A DNA stretch of 64,000 bases from Amoebidium appalachense (lineage: Eukaryota; Ichthyosporea), in the NCBI GenBank assembly GCA_963693365.1, contig CAVNZM010000003.1, positions 10,478,001 to 10,542,000 of the forward strand, read 5' to 3'. The translations under genes were made by a program, and so were the position numbers. Under the pieces are notes generated by a model. It searched no databases, was not told the origin of the DNA, and saw only the letters and a list, made by a program, of their open reading frames with translations. Shown in pieces: positions 25,475 through 38,217 of the stretch. Numbering within the stretch: position 1 is the first letter of the stretch; each line of letters begins with the position of its first letter.

Positions 25475-27472
25475 TTCTACACGTGCTCTCTTGAACTTGG
25501 CCCGATTAGCCTCAATCTCTGCCTTGCGGGTTCCCTTCTTAAAGTTGGGGTCGTACTTGGGGCAAATTGGTGACCCCCCAAAGTGCCCCTTCTGCTTGCA
25601 GGAGTGGCATTCGAATTTGAGGGCCGGGCACGTCTTGCCTTCGGCGTGGCTGCCGTACTTGCACCCACGGTTGCAGGGGGTGGTGCCCATGCGCGAAAAA
25701 ATAGACGGCTTCTCGCTGGCACCAGATCCACCACCGGGTTGCTGTTTTGTGGGGGGTTTCTGTGTTAGAATGGTGGATGGGGTTCGTGTGTGCCTGTCTC
25801 TTTCTTTTTCTGCGAGATAGGCAACAACTCCAGACAGGGTCAATTCTTCTTCTTTTCGTGTTTGTCTGAGTTGATATTTGCGAAATTCTTGTTCGTCTTC
25901 CCCACCCAATCGGTGAGACAAATCCAAAATTTGGTGTGCCTCAGACTTAAGGGGGTACACACGTGCCCACAAACGCGCATGCCTGCTTGCAAATTCGGCC
26001 ACCTTTTGCTTGCCTTGTTTGAGTGCATTTAATTCGGCACTGAGTGCCTCTTGCACACGCTGGTCGTGAAATTTCGTAACTAGTGCATGTGCAAATGCAT
26101 CAAACGTGAGTTCTCCCTGTGTCCTGGTAAAATTCGTGTACCACACACGGGCGGGGGAAGCAAGAGGAAAGCACTGCACCGCCCAGCGAACAGCAAGTGT
26201 GGGGGGGACCCCTGCAATGCAAAACATCTGCTGGGAAAATTCGTGCAGCCATTCAATCACCGTGCATTTATCCTGCAAGTCACCCTTGTATTCTGGTAGT
26301 TTCAATGCAGCCAAGATGGGGCCGTATTCGGATGCATGCAACTGGCGGAGAGGGTGCAACCACAGTTTTTCGTGCTCTGCAAAGTGCTTGTTCAATATAG
26401 ACCCAGCCTTACCTCCTGAGCCTGTGCTGACATCAGAGCCTCTCGGGCGACTTGGCGTGCCTGCCAGTCCACCTGCAGACGCCAGAGGGGATCCTGCAAG
26501 GGGGATTTCGTTAAATACGGGTGCTTTAGGCTGGTCGAAGTGATCTTCTTCATGCACTTTCGCAGTCATGTGTTCGTTTTCGTTTGTGGGTGTGTCTTCG
26601 TAACTTTGTTCGTGTTTTTCTTCATTTTCAGCATCAGAATCAGTGTAGCTGAGTGTGCGCGCAAGCACATCCTTATATGTAAATTTAGTGGGGGGTGCGG
26701 GAGGTGCAATTACCTTGGGATCAGTGCACCCAGATGGGACCGGGGACAAAGGCTTCTTGCCTGTGGTGGGTGGGGGAGGACGGGGGGTGGTGGGCACCGT
26801 CGTATTTTTCACACGTGCCTCAGCCACCAACTGTGCTTCCCGCTCCAACTCAGACCATTTCGCGGACGTGCACAACATTCTAGACAGTGTGGTGTCTTCC
26901 ATCTGCGAAATCTCACTGTAAATCTGCGCGACATCAGCTTCGAGGTCCATCACAGGCCGCCCAGCATCGATTGCAGTTTGAATGGCACGTCTCAGAGTTT
27001 CAATACGATAGAACTTGGAGAGAACACGGCCCCGCACCTCTGCCAGAGCTGTGGCAGTGTCCCGGTCTTGTTTCGTTTTTTCCTTCGTTGCTACTTGAAG
27101 TTCGTTCGTGTGTTTGTTGGTGTTCGTGTGTTCGTTGGTGTTCGTATGTTCGTTGGTTTTCGTGTGTTCGTTGCGCTTCGTTTTGTCTTTGGGTTTCGTG
27201 CTTTCGTTGGGCTTCGTTTGTTCGTTGCCAGTGGGCTTCGTAGTTGCCTTTGTGTTCGTGTGTGTGTTGGGTTTTGTGATCGTGTTCGGTTTCTGGGGAG
27301 CACGAGGCTGTGTAGGGGGAGGGGTGGGGAGTGTTTTCGTGCCCTGCCCCGGAGTCTTGGCTTTCTTCTGCGTTGGGGGCGGCGGTTTGACTGCGGTAGG
27401 CTTCTTGGTGTCACGTGTCAGTTTGCTTTCATTGTCCGAGAGTACAGGGTAGTCGTCAAATTCGCCCGCCAT
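25472..27472 (-). CDS. gag: Gypsy Gag (capsid and zinc knuckle)
   Basis: 666 codons from ATG at 27472 to UAG at 25472-25474. The N-terminal third is Lys/Thr/Pro rich with a run of NEHTKT/NEHTNT-type repeats (residues about 85-120). The retrotransposon capsid region (LKLPEYKGDLQDKCTVIEWL … ELNALKQGKQKVAEFASRHA) spans about 355-560. A knuckle CHSCKQKGHFGGSPIC (CX2CX4HX6C) lies near 620, preceded by an unusual Cys/His cluster (CNRGCKYGSHAEGKTC). The basic C-terminus leads directly to the stop codon after which pol continues in frame. Confidence 0.93.
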   Translation of the reverse strand: MAGEFDDYPVLSDNESKLTRDTKKPTAVKPPPPTQKKAKTPGQGTKTLPTPPPTQPRAPQKPNTITKPNTHTNTKATTKPTGNEQTKPNESTKPKDKTKRNEHTKTNEHTNTNEHTNTNKHTNELQVATKEKTKQDRDTATALAEVRGRVLSKFYRIETLRRAIQTAIDAGRPVMDLEADVAQIYSEISQMEDTTLSRMLCTSAKWSELEREAQLVAEARVKNTTVPTTPRPPPPTTGKKPLSPVPSGCTDPKVIAPPAPPTKFTYKDVLARTLSYTDSDAENEEKHEQSYEDTPTNENEHMTAKVHEEDHFDQPKAPVFNEIPLAGSPLASAGGLAGTPSRPRGSDVSTGSGGKAGSILNKHFAEHEKLWLHPLRQLHASEYGPILAALKLPEYKGDLQDKCTVIEWLHEFSQQMFCIAGVPPTLAVRWAVQCFPLASPARVWYTNFTRTQGELTFDAFAHALVTKFHDQRVQEALSAELNALKQGKQKVAEFASRHARLWARVYPLKSEAHQILDLSHRLGGEDEQEFRKYQLRQTRKEEELTLSGVVAYLAEKERDRHTRTPSTILTQKPPTKQQPGGGSGASEKPSIFSRMGTTPCNRGCKYGSHAEGKTCPALKFECHSCKQKGHFGGSPICPKYDPNFKKGTRKAEIEANRAKFKRARVE

Positions 27473-27524
27473 GGTTGAAGAGATTCTTGAAAGATGTGAG
27501 ATTCTGGAACTGCGCGGTCGCCAA

Positions 27525-28134
27525 TGTAAACAGTTGAACTAGTTGGGATAAGGCAGAGAACAACTGAATCAGAATAAAGACAGAGAACGGGTAGTAAGGC
27601 ACACGCGGCCAGGTTACTATTTAATGTGCTCGTTCAGAGTGATCCCCCGTACTGGGACGGCTTGTTTATATAGCCCCCAGGTTCCGGATCATCTGGATGG
27701 GTGGCATTGATGCCTTCGTGACTTCTGACCAGTCAGAAGAGTGCGGTCGTCTTTATGTGCACACAGTGCACCAATAACATGAAGCTAACTAAAAGGATAA
27801 CTTTGTGGCAAATGATTGGTCAATACTTAAGCCCGTTTAGGTTTATGCAACTGGGTCTGATTTCCTTATTGGTTCCGTTCGTTTAGCTATAGATGTCGCC
27901 TCCGTAGTGGATGAGACTTGCATTCCTATCCTAGCGGTTCTCGAATTCTATTGGTTCATACTGACTGCACGGCCACTGCATATTGCCGGCGCCGCGGCTC
28001 AGTCGTGAGCCGCAGCCCGCGGCTGTCGCGTGTGATATTGATCTGATCATATGTACACAATATCTACGTGATCACTATGATATGTACAGTATATTCGTAA
28101 TAGTAAACATGTACGGCGTGTACAGATGTTTACA
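27525..28134 (-). repeat. 5' LTR of the gypsy element
   Basis: 610 bases. In element sense it is followed by TTGGCGACCGCGCAG, the likely primer-binding site, and then by the gag ATG about 50 bases further. Confidence 0.95.
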
Positions 28135-28139
28135 GCTAG

Positions 28140-29561
28140 CTGCGCAGTACTATATATTTTTTTAGTTTCTCTTTTGAAAGTTCTTCTTTTTTATTTTTTA
28201 CGTTTTTTTTTTTTTTTAGTCACTGACAGGGCTGGGCTCATGGCCGTATTTGCTGAAAAATACTGAAATTTCGAAGCATTCCCCCAAAACGGAAAAGCCC
28301 GCGCGGAATTCCGAAGAAGTTCATACCCCTCCTGTAGCGTTTAGGAAAACGGCCACCCTTGGGCCTCAGTTTTTCTGCTTTGTCAGTTTTACAACAGTTT
28401 CTATTGACTGTTACCTGAAAGTTTTCCTGGCGAACCCTCTTTCAGCTATGATGTTGCTTTTTCCTATTCGGATCCGATGACTGAGGCTTTGGAGGTCACC
28501 ATGGGGCGTCTCGAAAAATGTACGGAAAACTTCAGTGGCAAAAACAGAAAAGCCCCCAAAAAGTTGCACCACCCTGGGCATGTTCAGTCGTGGTAAATCT
28601 GCAAAACTCGGCTAGCCGCCAGGGTATAAATTCCGTCTGATCCATGCCAACAAATCTGGCTTCCGTTTGCTATGCTTTTCGGAAGTAAGCGCCGAAATAC
28701 GAACTTTCAGGCTTACATTTCATCCGCATAATAATTATCTAGCCAATCGTTTTTTGCAAGTGGTCAGAATGAGAAAGTGAGAGATCACCATGTGATGTGA
28801 TTGGATGTTATTATGTCACCATTCTTACGGGGTGCCGTAGTCCTGCGGCCGCAGAACACAAACCGTTGACGTACTCTCGCGGCAAACTTTGTTTTGGGGA
28901 ACAGAATCATCGTTACTTTGAACTGTTAAGGCTATCTTCTTTTTTGCCAGCCTGAAATGCAGGTGCTTGGACTAGTGCTACGTGGGGCCTGGGTCTCTCT
29001 TCGACACGACCTATTAGTACACCACGCCTGTCTGGATCTGGTGGCTGGTATGTGCTTATATAGGTTTCCTGTCTTACAGTTAACACGTACGTCGATAACA
29101 AAACAAAAAAGAACGGAGAAAGAGAGGGGTGCGTAGAAGAATAAACGAGGGAGGTTAGGAGGTTTTTTGAATAAGAACGTACAGTACTGTAGCTGTCCAC
29201 AGTTACCGGATGTTTTCATTTGGCTTTGCTTATAAGTAGTCGTGGGGTCAGCTGCAGTGTTTAGGAAATTTGCTTTTTGTTCGCAACTATGTTCCCAAGT
29301 GTCACACGATTTGTTTCAGGAGCTTGAAACCCTGGTTCCAACCCACCACCACTTTCTGTGGAGCTTATCACGCTGTTGTGATTTAAGCATCACCAGCATC
29401 ATCTTGATGTTTTCAAACCTACATTATGGGCATCACTTGCACAACAGTACCCAGGGGTTCTGTTTCACACACACACGAACAAACAGGCTTGCACACACGT
29501 GTGCTCACCACGCACACACACACACGCACGCACACGCACGCACACACGCACGCACACACAC

Positions 29562-29650
<89 letters not shown>

Positions 29651-29721
29651 CAGACGCAGGCAGGTGCAGGCGCACCCATGGGCACGGAACACACATATGA
29701 ACACGCTTGCCGTTATCCCCT
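28140..29721. other. Right part of the 15-kb insertion, no gene recognised
   Basis: T-rich at 28150-28220, then mixed unique sequence to 29460 and a CA/GCAC microsatellite at 29500-29648. No ORF with family resemblance was found. The last bases (TTATCCCCT) abut the copia gag start. Confidence 0.45.
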
Positions 29722-29875
29722 GGGGGTGAGGTTGAGATACGCAGGTTTCTCCGACATGGTGATCAATCAGTCAGATGATGCGCGAGAGAGGAATCAGATC
29801 GGTATTCAAATTTGAATATTTTCGATTGCAGCGAGAGTATGTGTTGCGAGAGCGTGCGAAAATGGGCCTTTAACC
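29722..29875 (-). pseudogene. gag: Copia element 1 leader, primer-binding region and first gag codons
   Basis: After the 5' LTR the element strand reads GGTTAAAGGCCC…CGCACGCTC, matching the leader of copia element 2 (GGTTATGCAGCCC…GCACGCTC). ATG and [12 protein letters not shown] follow before the junction with the inserted DNA. This shows that the 29.9-30.7 kb LTR is not solo but is the 5' LTR of the element whose gag and pol lie 15 kb to the left. Confidence 0.75.
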
Positions 29876-31000
<1,125 letters not shown>

Positions 31001-31271
31001 TTTGGAAATATCTATTTGTAAATTATGATGCTGATTTTTCATATTACTTTCTACTAGACCCTTTAATTATCTAGTCAGTGGTAGATCTTGAGATTGCGGC
31101 CACAATGCATCCAAATATCTAGTGAATACTAGATTCTGGCTTAAAATTTGATGTCACCAGATTTGACAAAGAGTATCAATGACCTTCTGTCCTTTGCTCT
31201 ATTATTTACCTCCTTCTGCTATTGCTTATGACTTTTGAACTAGATGGTTTTGTTTCTTTTTGGCACTAGAG

Positions 31272-32111
31272 ATGTGTTGTGGATACTTACGCCCCTTTGG
31301 TCCTTATCAACCACAGAAACCCGTGAATGTCGAGCGGGCACTTATTCGCCGTCACTGCCCGCCTAAGAATGCGGTACTTTCACTTTGTTGTGGTACCGGC
31401 TCCGTTGTCGAAGCGGCTGCAATGGAGCGGCACGACGTTGTTGGCTTTGACCTCGACGAGAGGCTTTGTGAGATGATCACCAACGAGCGCATGCCTAGCG
31501 CTGAGCTACACAGCCAAGTGTATCAAGCTGTCCTAGGCCAAGACCGTGACATGTTGCCTCAGACCGTTGATGATGCCGACCCTTTGATCTCTGAGCCTAG
31601 CTCAGAGGCTTTGCAGCTTTCCTCCAAAATCGTGAGAACCGCCATGTCGGAAGATGGTTGGTTGTTTGATTACGGCGGACCAAATACGGACGGTACGTGG
31701 GGCAATTTGAGTCACGGACCCATTCTCGACAATGTCAACCGTACCAACCTCCTGGACTACTGGAAGCCCAACGGTGTTAAACGGAAATATGATGGAGCCT
31801 GGGTAAACGATCCGGGTGCTAAGTGGCAGCGACTTGAAAGCTCTACGGACTCGCGTGCAACCAACCCCAATCCGTTTGGGTTTCCTCAACAAGACGATCC
31901 CAGCCTTCTTGCAAAATTGGCTGAAATGCAGGCAAACATCCGGCCTGCATCGACAACAGCTCAGCCGTCCCTTCCACCAGAGTTTCCCCCGACCATAGCC
32001 CCTGTTCAGGAAAAACAAAGCCACACAGCCGACGCTCCACCACAACCGATCACTCTGCCCGTAGTTGCCGGCCACACACCAGAAGTAACACAAGACTCAG
32101 CGTCTAAGTAG
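31272..32111 (+). CDS. C-terminal exon with DNA amino-methyltransferase motifs X and I
   Basis: An acceptor (CACTAGAG, 31264-31271) precedes an open frame of 279 codons ending in TAG. It reads MCCGYLRPFGPYQPQKPVNV, then NAVLSLCCGTGSVVEAAAME, then HDVVGFDLDERLCEMI. 'QKPVxxxxxLIRRHCPP…VLSLCCGTGS…VGFDLD' matches the KP (motif X) and SAM-binding motif I region (usually D-P-F-x-G-S-G-T) of beta-class DNA methyltransferases. In that class motif IV comes first, which fits the exons ending at 7022. Both ends are phase 0, so I infer one gene with a roughly 24-kb intron. After residue 150 the protein becomes Pro/Ser/Thr rich and probably disordered. An independent gene using the ATG at 31272 is the alternative. 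Confidence 0.55.
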   Translation: MCCGYLRPFGPYQPQKPVNVERALIRRHCPPKNAVLSLCCGTGSVVEAAAMERHDVVGFDLDERLCEMITNERMPSAELHSQVYQAVLGQDRDMLPQTVDDADPLISEPSSEALQLSSKIVRTAMSEDGWLFDYGGPNTDGTWGNLSHGPILDNVNRTNLLDYWKPNGVKRKYDGAWVNDPGAKWQRLESSTDSRATNPNPFGFPQQDDPSLLAKLAEMQANIRPASTTAQPSLPPEFPPTIAPVQEKQSHTADAPPQPITLPVVAGHTPEVTQDSASK

Positions 32112-32885
32112 ATGTATGTGTGCGTAAGGGCCTGGCTGCTCTCAATATGTTAAATACCATTGTACTGTGTTCTTATCGTTTCATTAGGCTACTTGGCAGT
32201 ACTCTTAATTTGCCAGCAACAAAGTTTCTGCTTAGAATTTACCTTGTTCATTAAGTTATTGCCAGCGTGCAGTTGTTGTCGAGACGCCCAAACTCCAAGT
32301 GCGAGTTTAGTCGGCTTGGTGTACGTTGTTTCAGTTGTTATCTTTGAACTTTAAATCAGTGGCCGCCCCGGCCCACTGTATTAGCTGGCAAAGACAATGT
32401 AAAACGATGTTTTACGTATTCATTCTTCAAATAATTGAGCCTCACGGAGAATTGTCTAGTATTAGTAGTGCGCACTTCCGTTGGCATTCGGGTGGTCACT
32501 CTCAATTTCAAAAATAAACAAGCAGTCTTGTATTCTCGTTCACATGATGATAGCCAGCCGTGTTCCTTTTAGTGGGTCAATGTTCACTAGTTCTAAGTAA
32601 CCTGTGCATTTCACTTCTTCGCCCTTAGTTCCCCACCTTAACCCTACAGTCCTATAGGCTCTCGTCCATTCACTGACCACCAGGTCTCAGTTAAACTTCC
32701 TGGTTTGATTACCTATGTAGTGCGTCAGATTCTTATAGCTGCAGTAATGCCCACAATACGTTTTGCGGCAAGGCTTATGCTAAATCAAAAAAAAAAAACG
32801 GTTGAAAGTACATGAAAATCTAGCTACATGCTCTAGCATACAAGTATTAATTTATACTAATACCTTGATCCAATAATTGGCCGCC
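32112..32885 (+). other. 3' untranslated and intergenic stretch after the methyltransferase-like gene
   Basis: No ORF of note is present. An AATAAA signal at 32513-32518 lies about 400 bases after the stop and is a plausible polyadenylation signal. The rest is AT-rich unique sequence without recognised repeats, up to the start of segmental duplication unit A. Confidence 0.4.
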
Positions 32886-33420
32886 AAAACCAGGTTTTTC
32901 TTGGCCTTTGAACTTTAGTTCAGGAATCGAAAGCAGGCTCCTGTATCCATCCCCCCCCCCTCCTCCCCCTCCCCCCCCCCCCCCCGGCTCACCTCCCCCC
33001 CCCCCCCCCCCCCCCCCCCCCCAAAAAAAAGGAGAAGAAGCAGAAGAATAAGAAGAAGATAGAGAGAGAGAGCGATAGAGAGCGATAGAGAGAGAGAAAT
33101 AGAGAGAGAGCCTTCCCCCACCCCCCCCCCACCCCCCCCCACAGCACACCCCCTAAAAAAAGAAAGGGAGGGGGGGGGGGGGGGAACAGAGAGAGAGAGA
33201 GTTAGGTAGAGCCTCCCTCCTCTACCTTTTCCGCCTCCCCCCCACACCCCACGCCCTTAAAAAAAGAAATGGGAGTGAGGGGAAGAGAGAGAGAGAGATA
33301 GAGAGGGGGGGGGGGAGGGAGAGGGGGGGGGGGGGGGGAGTGTGTGTGTGTGAGAGAGAGAGGGAGGGGGTGAAAGAGAGAGGGAGAGGGGAGGGAGAGA
33401 GAGAGAGGGAGGGAGGGAGG

Positions 33421-33458
<38 letters not shown>

Positions 33459-34260
33459 AAGAGAGAGGGAGAGGGGGGGGGGGGGGGAGGGAGAAAGAGA
33501 GAGAGAGACCCAGACACACACACACCTTACGTTTCCGCCCGCACCCCGCTTCTCCCACTTCATTACTCATATCCAGCCTCCCTCCTGGGCAGAAACTTGT
33601 TTGGAGAGAATGGCTGCATGGCTCCATCCTCATGGAAAAGGCAACGTGAACCATATTGCAGTTGCTCTCATGCTGGTCTATGCTCGCACATCTCTGACAG
33701 GACAATCGTGTGTGCCTGTGCAGAAGACACCACCCACCCTCATCCATGCACTCACACTCTGTGGTTCCTAGTTGGTTTATTCAACTTACTTTACTTACTT
33801 GACTTACTTGACTTACTTTACTTACTTTGCTCACTTGTACACCTACAGCATGTACGGTTTGCTGCAGTCACCAGCAACCAATCCACATGCATGGGCTACG
33901 TCACTTTCAACCCCGTCCTGTCGGTGGGCACACGGTCACTACATGCTCTGGCCCAAGGGAGAGGTATGTGGTTGTGGTGTGATAGATGTGTCTCTGTTTG
34001 GCATGGCAGCTTCAACTTCAACTTTTGGGCCCATTTTGTTTTCGAAGGCTCGAGTATTCACCTCGGGGCTCCGCTGTATCGAGAAAAGGTGCCGAGGATC
34101 ATGTACCGTTCTTTGTATGCCCCGTCTCTCTTCGGAAGCCCGTTTACCTGCTGCTCCCCTCTCCCTTCCCCCCCCCCCCCCCCCCTCCCCCCCTGTTCAC
34201 CTCTGTGACGGCTCTGTTTAAAGTGTTAATGGGGAACAGGATGGGGCAGGGCCCAAGGGT

Positions 34261-34301
<41 letters not shown>

Positions 34302-35086
34302 GTGTGTGTGTGGGAGGGGAGGGGGGAAAGGCTGGACGAAAGTTATATTAGATTCAAGGAGTTCGTGGGGCAAAGGGAATATATGTATGTGTACTACACG
34401 AATACATACATGGTCGCCAGTGCACACGCGTTAGGGCTTGCTTTCTCTCCCTTCCCCTCCTCTCCTGCCTACACACACACATCCACACATACACAGACAC
34501 ACACGCTCGTGCACACACGCACGCACGCACGCACGCACGCACGCACACACATGCACGCATGCACACACGCACACACTCTCACACACACACACACACATAC
34601 ACGCACACTTGCACACATTTGTTTTCCCTTCTGATCAGCTCGACTGAGGGTACATTTATGAATGCACAGTGAACAATGGGGCTAAATTGGTATGTTCCGT
34701 GCCTGTGTGTACCCAAACACGGGCATGTCTGAAGTCACACCAAGCAGAAGAGCAGACACATAACACAAGAGGGTATTTTGGGTTTCAGACAAGGTTGACA
34801 AGCGGCTCGCACATTGTTTTTCCATGTACGTGCGGTGGGTATTGGGGCGCGGGGGGGGAGGAGGGGGGGGGGGGGGGGGTACAGTCTCACTCCTGGTCGG
34901 CACAGGGCCCCAACAAACTGTGTTCAGCATTCAGAACGGTCAGACTGCTCCTGGCCGGTTGTCTCCCTTTGGAATGGTGGGAACGGTATGTGTAGTTAGT
35001 GCTCTACTTCCCTTCACCCGCTCCACCCGCCTCCACCCCCTTCACACACACACACACGTCATACACACACACACACACACACACAC

Positions 35087-35141
<55 letters not shown>

Positions 35142-35160
35142 GGGAGAGGGATAGACAGAG
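32886..35160. repeat. Segmental duplication unit A
   Basis: Shares with units B (about 42950-46288) and C (about 55800-59950) an ordered set of blocks: C runs with AAAAAAAAGG and AGAAGAAG tracts, GA microsatellite, a Cys-rich open stretch, a TTACTTTACTTAC pyrimidine array, the 33848 block, a T run and a CA/GCAC microsatellite. After 35160 it diverges from B and C and has no AP2 gene. Confidence 0.8.
33848..34150 (+). CDS. Possible exon conserved in duplication unit A
   Basis: A pyrimidine-rich array (TTACTTTACTTAC…) and CACCTACAG precede a block that is near-identical in units B and C. Possible translations are FAAVTSNQSTCMGYVTFNPV with a donor GTATGT at about 33965, or a longer frame through CGCGVIDVSLFGMAAS and RCIEKRC. 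Conservation among copies partly reflects recent duplication, so it is weak evidence of coding. No domain is recognised. Confidence 0.25.
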
Positions 35161-35269
35161 GTTAGACAATACCCCAAAAATACCCTAAAAAATACCCCAC
35201 TGCCAGAAAAAAATACCCCGCCTGGAAGAGGCTGGGGTACACTACCCTTCCTGCGTAGGGTACGTGGCC

Positions 35270-35352
35270 GGATAGGGGAGTGTACATATAGGCCCCCCCC
35301 CCCCCCCGGCCCCAGGGGGGGGGGGGAAGCGTGAGGGGGGGGGGGGGGGGGC

Positions 35353-35399
<47 letters not shown>

Positions 35400-35720
35400 G
35401 GGGGGGAGGGGAGGTAACAACCACACAACCCAACATTAATAACTGTCTCGTTATGTTTTGGCGCCGGCGACAGCCGTTATGTTTTGGCGCCGGCGACAGC
35501 CGGCGCACAGACCTACTTGTATCTATCAATAAGTGCAACCTGTTAGCTAACCGTTGGTAACAGAACCGGAGGTTATTGGCGGTTTTATTCACTTTTCTTC
35601 CTCTCTTCCTTAATATATCCGTTTTAAGATGACTATCCTAGATCACCTTATTAATGCTGCACAGTATGATATTGTGATCCGGTGCCTTAACTTTCTTTCG
35701 GAGCTACCGATGCTAGCCAA
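35270..35720. other. G/C homopolymers and a GC-rich tandem duplication
   Basis: C and G runs occupy 35290-35412. A 27-base unit containing ATGTTTTGGCGCCGGCGACA occurs twice at about 35453-35506. The rest is unique sequence next to the 3' side of the LINE remnant and may be its 3' untranslated region. Confidence 0.5.
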
Positions 35721-35723
35721 GGC

Positions 35724-37799
35724 TTACCCATAATTGGGGCCAGAGGCCCTTTCTATTCTGCATACGGTGCCCTTTTCGCACAGGGTTGGAAGGGGGAGGG
35801 TGGTCACCGGTAACGTTTTTTGGGCGGGGGAAGGTGGACAAAAAACAGGAAGAGAAAAGAAAGAGGGATTGAGATAGCGAGAGGAAGAATCAGGTGGAAA
35901 GAGGGTAGGCTGAGGACATTCAGAAGTAGCGTTGGTGAATCGGGGGGGAAGAGGGATGGAGGGAGGGGGGGGAAAGAAAGCATAAAGAGGGTGACCATCA
36001 GGTAGCCTAACTAAATGAAAACAAAAACGAAGAGACAATTCCTCCATACGACAAACAGCACACGACAATCCAAACATACTGATTAAGGGAGGCACAAACC
36101 GAGTACGAAACAAAGTGCGTAGCGCAGTACCCTGAAAATCGTCGAACTCGTTCAGCGCCATTGCCGCCTCGCGAGGTGGGGCGCAGGCCAATAGCGGAAG
36201 TCCATATTCGAAAGTCGGCCGTAAAAAAGTTTTATAGTAGAGAAGAAGGTTCGCAGGATGGCTCCTGTTGAAACATATTTGACACGATGTGAAGCTTACC
36301 CTTCGCACGAGCGATCCGTGCCGTGAGGAGCTTGCGGAAATCAATACCCCGTGCAGTAAAAGGAATACCCAAATAGTCATAGGTGCTCTGAACAGGAATA
36401 GGGAGGCCGGCCAATCGAAAGGAAGTGTTCTTCGAAAAAGTAGCACACTTTGCAATTCCGACTGTCATGAGATTCTCGGTGCACCATTGATCCACCTGAC
36501 GAAGCATCTGGTGCATGACATCTTCGGTTAAAGAACAAAGAACAATATCGTCCGCAAAAAGGAGACCCGGTACACGGCGGGTATGCAGTTGGCCAAAGGG
36601 TTCGAGGGCGCAGGCTAAATCGTCAATGAAAACGTCAAACAACAACGGACTCAGGAGGGACCCCTGCAGAAGACCCCGGGAACGGGAAAAACCGGGTGTT
36701 AATGTTCCATTGACCGCCGCTCGTCCGCGAGTGGTATCGAACAACGCTTGCAGAAGACGGCCAAAGGGGGCTGGTAAGCCCCGCATAGCCAGCTTATGCC
36801 ATAACAAACCAGTGGGTACGGTGTCGTAGGCGTTCTTAAGGTCGATGAAGACAACGTGTGGAGAGCCAGAAGTAACTGAATGGATTCATGGAGCAACAGA
36901 CTGTGAGTATAACACGACTAGGCATGACGAAAGCCCCCTTGAAGGGAAGAAAGGCGGAACACGGCGTTTAAAGAATCATCGGTGCTAAACGCGCGAAGCA
37001 TGCAACCCTCGAAGAGCCGACGAAAAGCGTTGGTAAGTGTGACGGGACGAAAGTCGTTAATGACCCCCTGCGATACCTTCTTACGAACGGGCGTAACGAT
37101 TGTGTCAAGCCACGAATTTGGAATAAACCCGAGTTCGAAAAAAGCCGAAAAAAACTCACTAAGAAGGACAGCAAAAGGCGGGGGCGGGGGGGACTCTGCA
37201 CGATTACGGGGCGGAAGCACGGGAGAAAGAACCTTGAAAAGCACGGGAGGAAGAGCATCCGGCCCGCACGCCTTGCGGGGTTTTAACGCCCGTATAGCAC
37301 CAAAAACAGCCGAAGAGTTGAAATAACTATGAAAAGTGCCCGGGAACGATCGGTCCGGCTCCCAACTTGGCGGCTGGGAGAGGCCAGCGGGCGGTGATGG
37401 AACCGTGGACACGTTAGGAAGCGAAAATAGGGAAGCATAATAGTCATCGACGGATTCAGCAACGGAGATGGAAGGAGACGGGGCATAGACTTGCACGGTT
37501 ATTTGAGTGTACCTTGATTTGCGAATCGAAATGTCCGGTTTAGCGTTGATACCTGGCAAAGAACAGCATAAGCGCGGTAAAAATACCGTTTCCGTGATCA
37601 TGATGTTTGGAGCCTGATCAGACGTCGGAGCTCGCAAAAGAAGAAAACGTTGTTTTTGCATAGTGGTCGACCGACTTACTGCGGATACTAATAGAAGCAA
37701 TGGGGGGTTTTTTGAAAGGAACGCCGCGTAAGGCGTTGGGCGTGGTCTTCTCGCTCGTGCCCTTTGTGCTGCTGCTGGCTGCACCTTCGGCAGCACCAT
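35724..37799 (-). pseudogene. Non-LTR retrotransposon (LINE) reverse transcriptase remnant
   Basis: In minus-strand order it contains ALKPRKACGPDALPPVLFK, then ELGFIPNSWLDTIVTPVRKK and INDFRPVTLTNAFRRLFEGC (37.3-36.97 kb), then RGLLQGSLLSPLLFDVFIDD and the catalytic LLFADDIVL box near 36540, then a thumb region with RPTFEYGLPLLACAP and RTLFRTRFVPP (36.2-36.0 kb). The frame changes at about 36910 and 36250. No endonuclease domain is seen in the window and the 5' part is missing or degraded, as usual for LINE copies. The downstream Pro/Ser-rich tail (35990-35730) may be frame-shifted. Confidence 0.8.
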
Positions 37800-37943
37800 A
37801 GCTACATGCCTAGTCCAATGAACATCTTAGTCTGTATAAGTAGAAGCCAATGTATGCCGTCGTTTTATTATCTACCTGCCTGTGTGCTCTCGTGTCACGT
37901 TTTTATGTGAACCAGGGAGTGATTTTTGTTCTCATTACCTCAG

Positions 37944-38027
37944 GTTGCTTCAGATGTGTCCGATGAGGCTGGCAACATGACATGTGTCAATGTGACACCC
38001 AACGCCGCCGCTGCTTTTGGATTTCAG
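37944..38027 (+). CDS. Short exon of an unknown Cys-containing protein
   Basis: 28 codons ([20 protein letters not shown]…) lie between acceptor TTACCTCAG and donor GTGTGT, phase 0 at both ends. Sequon-like N-M-T and N-V-T suggest an extracellular protein. The next exon is at 40205 across a CA-rich intron. Earlier exons were not identified. Confidence 0.4.
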
Positions 38028-38089
38028 GTGTGTAATTGCTTGTGTCCCCATGAAGCGTTAGAAATTCTGCGGTTTTGGGTTTTCCTTCC

Positions 38090-38171
38090 TGCATGAAACG
38101 TCGGATTTGTACAGACACACGCAAACACACTCACAAGCACACTTACACATATACCTGCACACGTACATGCA

Positions 38172-38217
<46 letters not shown>

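Larger units (their letters stand above)
19894..28134 (-). mobile_element. Ty3/gypsy chromovirus-type LTR retrotransposon, nearly intact
   Basis: LTRs of 610 bases at both ends (19894-20503 and 27525-28134) start TGTAAAC and end GTTTACA. They differ by a single base (A/T in GGTTACTAT(A/T)TAATG). Flanks are GCTAG (19889-19893) and GCTAG (28135-28139), a five-base target duplication. The primer-binding region after the 5' LTR reads TTGGCGACCGCGCAG. The polypurine tract before the 3' LTR is GAGAAGGGGGGGAG. Gag and Pol share one frame separated by a single UAG. Full coding capacity and almost identical LTRs indicate a very recent insertion that may still be active. Confidence 0.95.
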
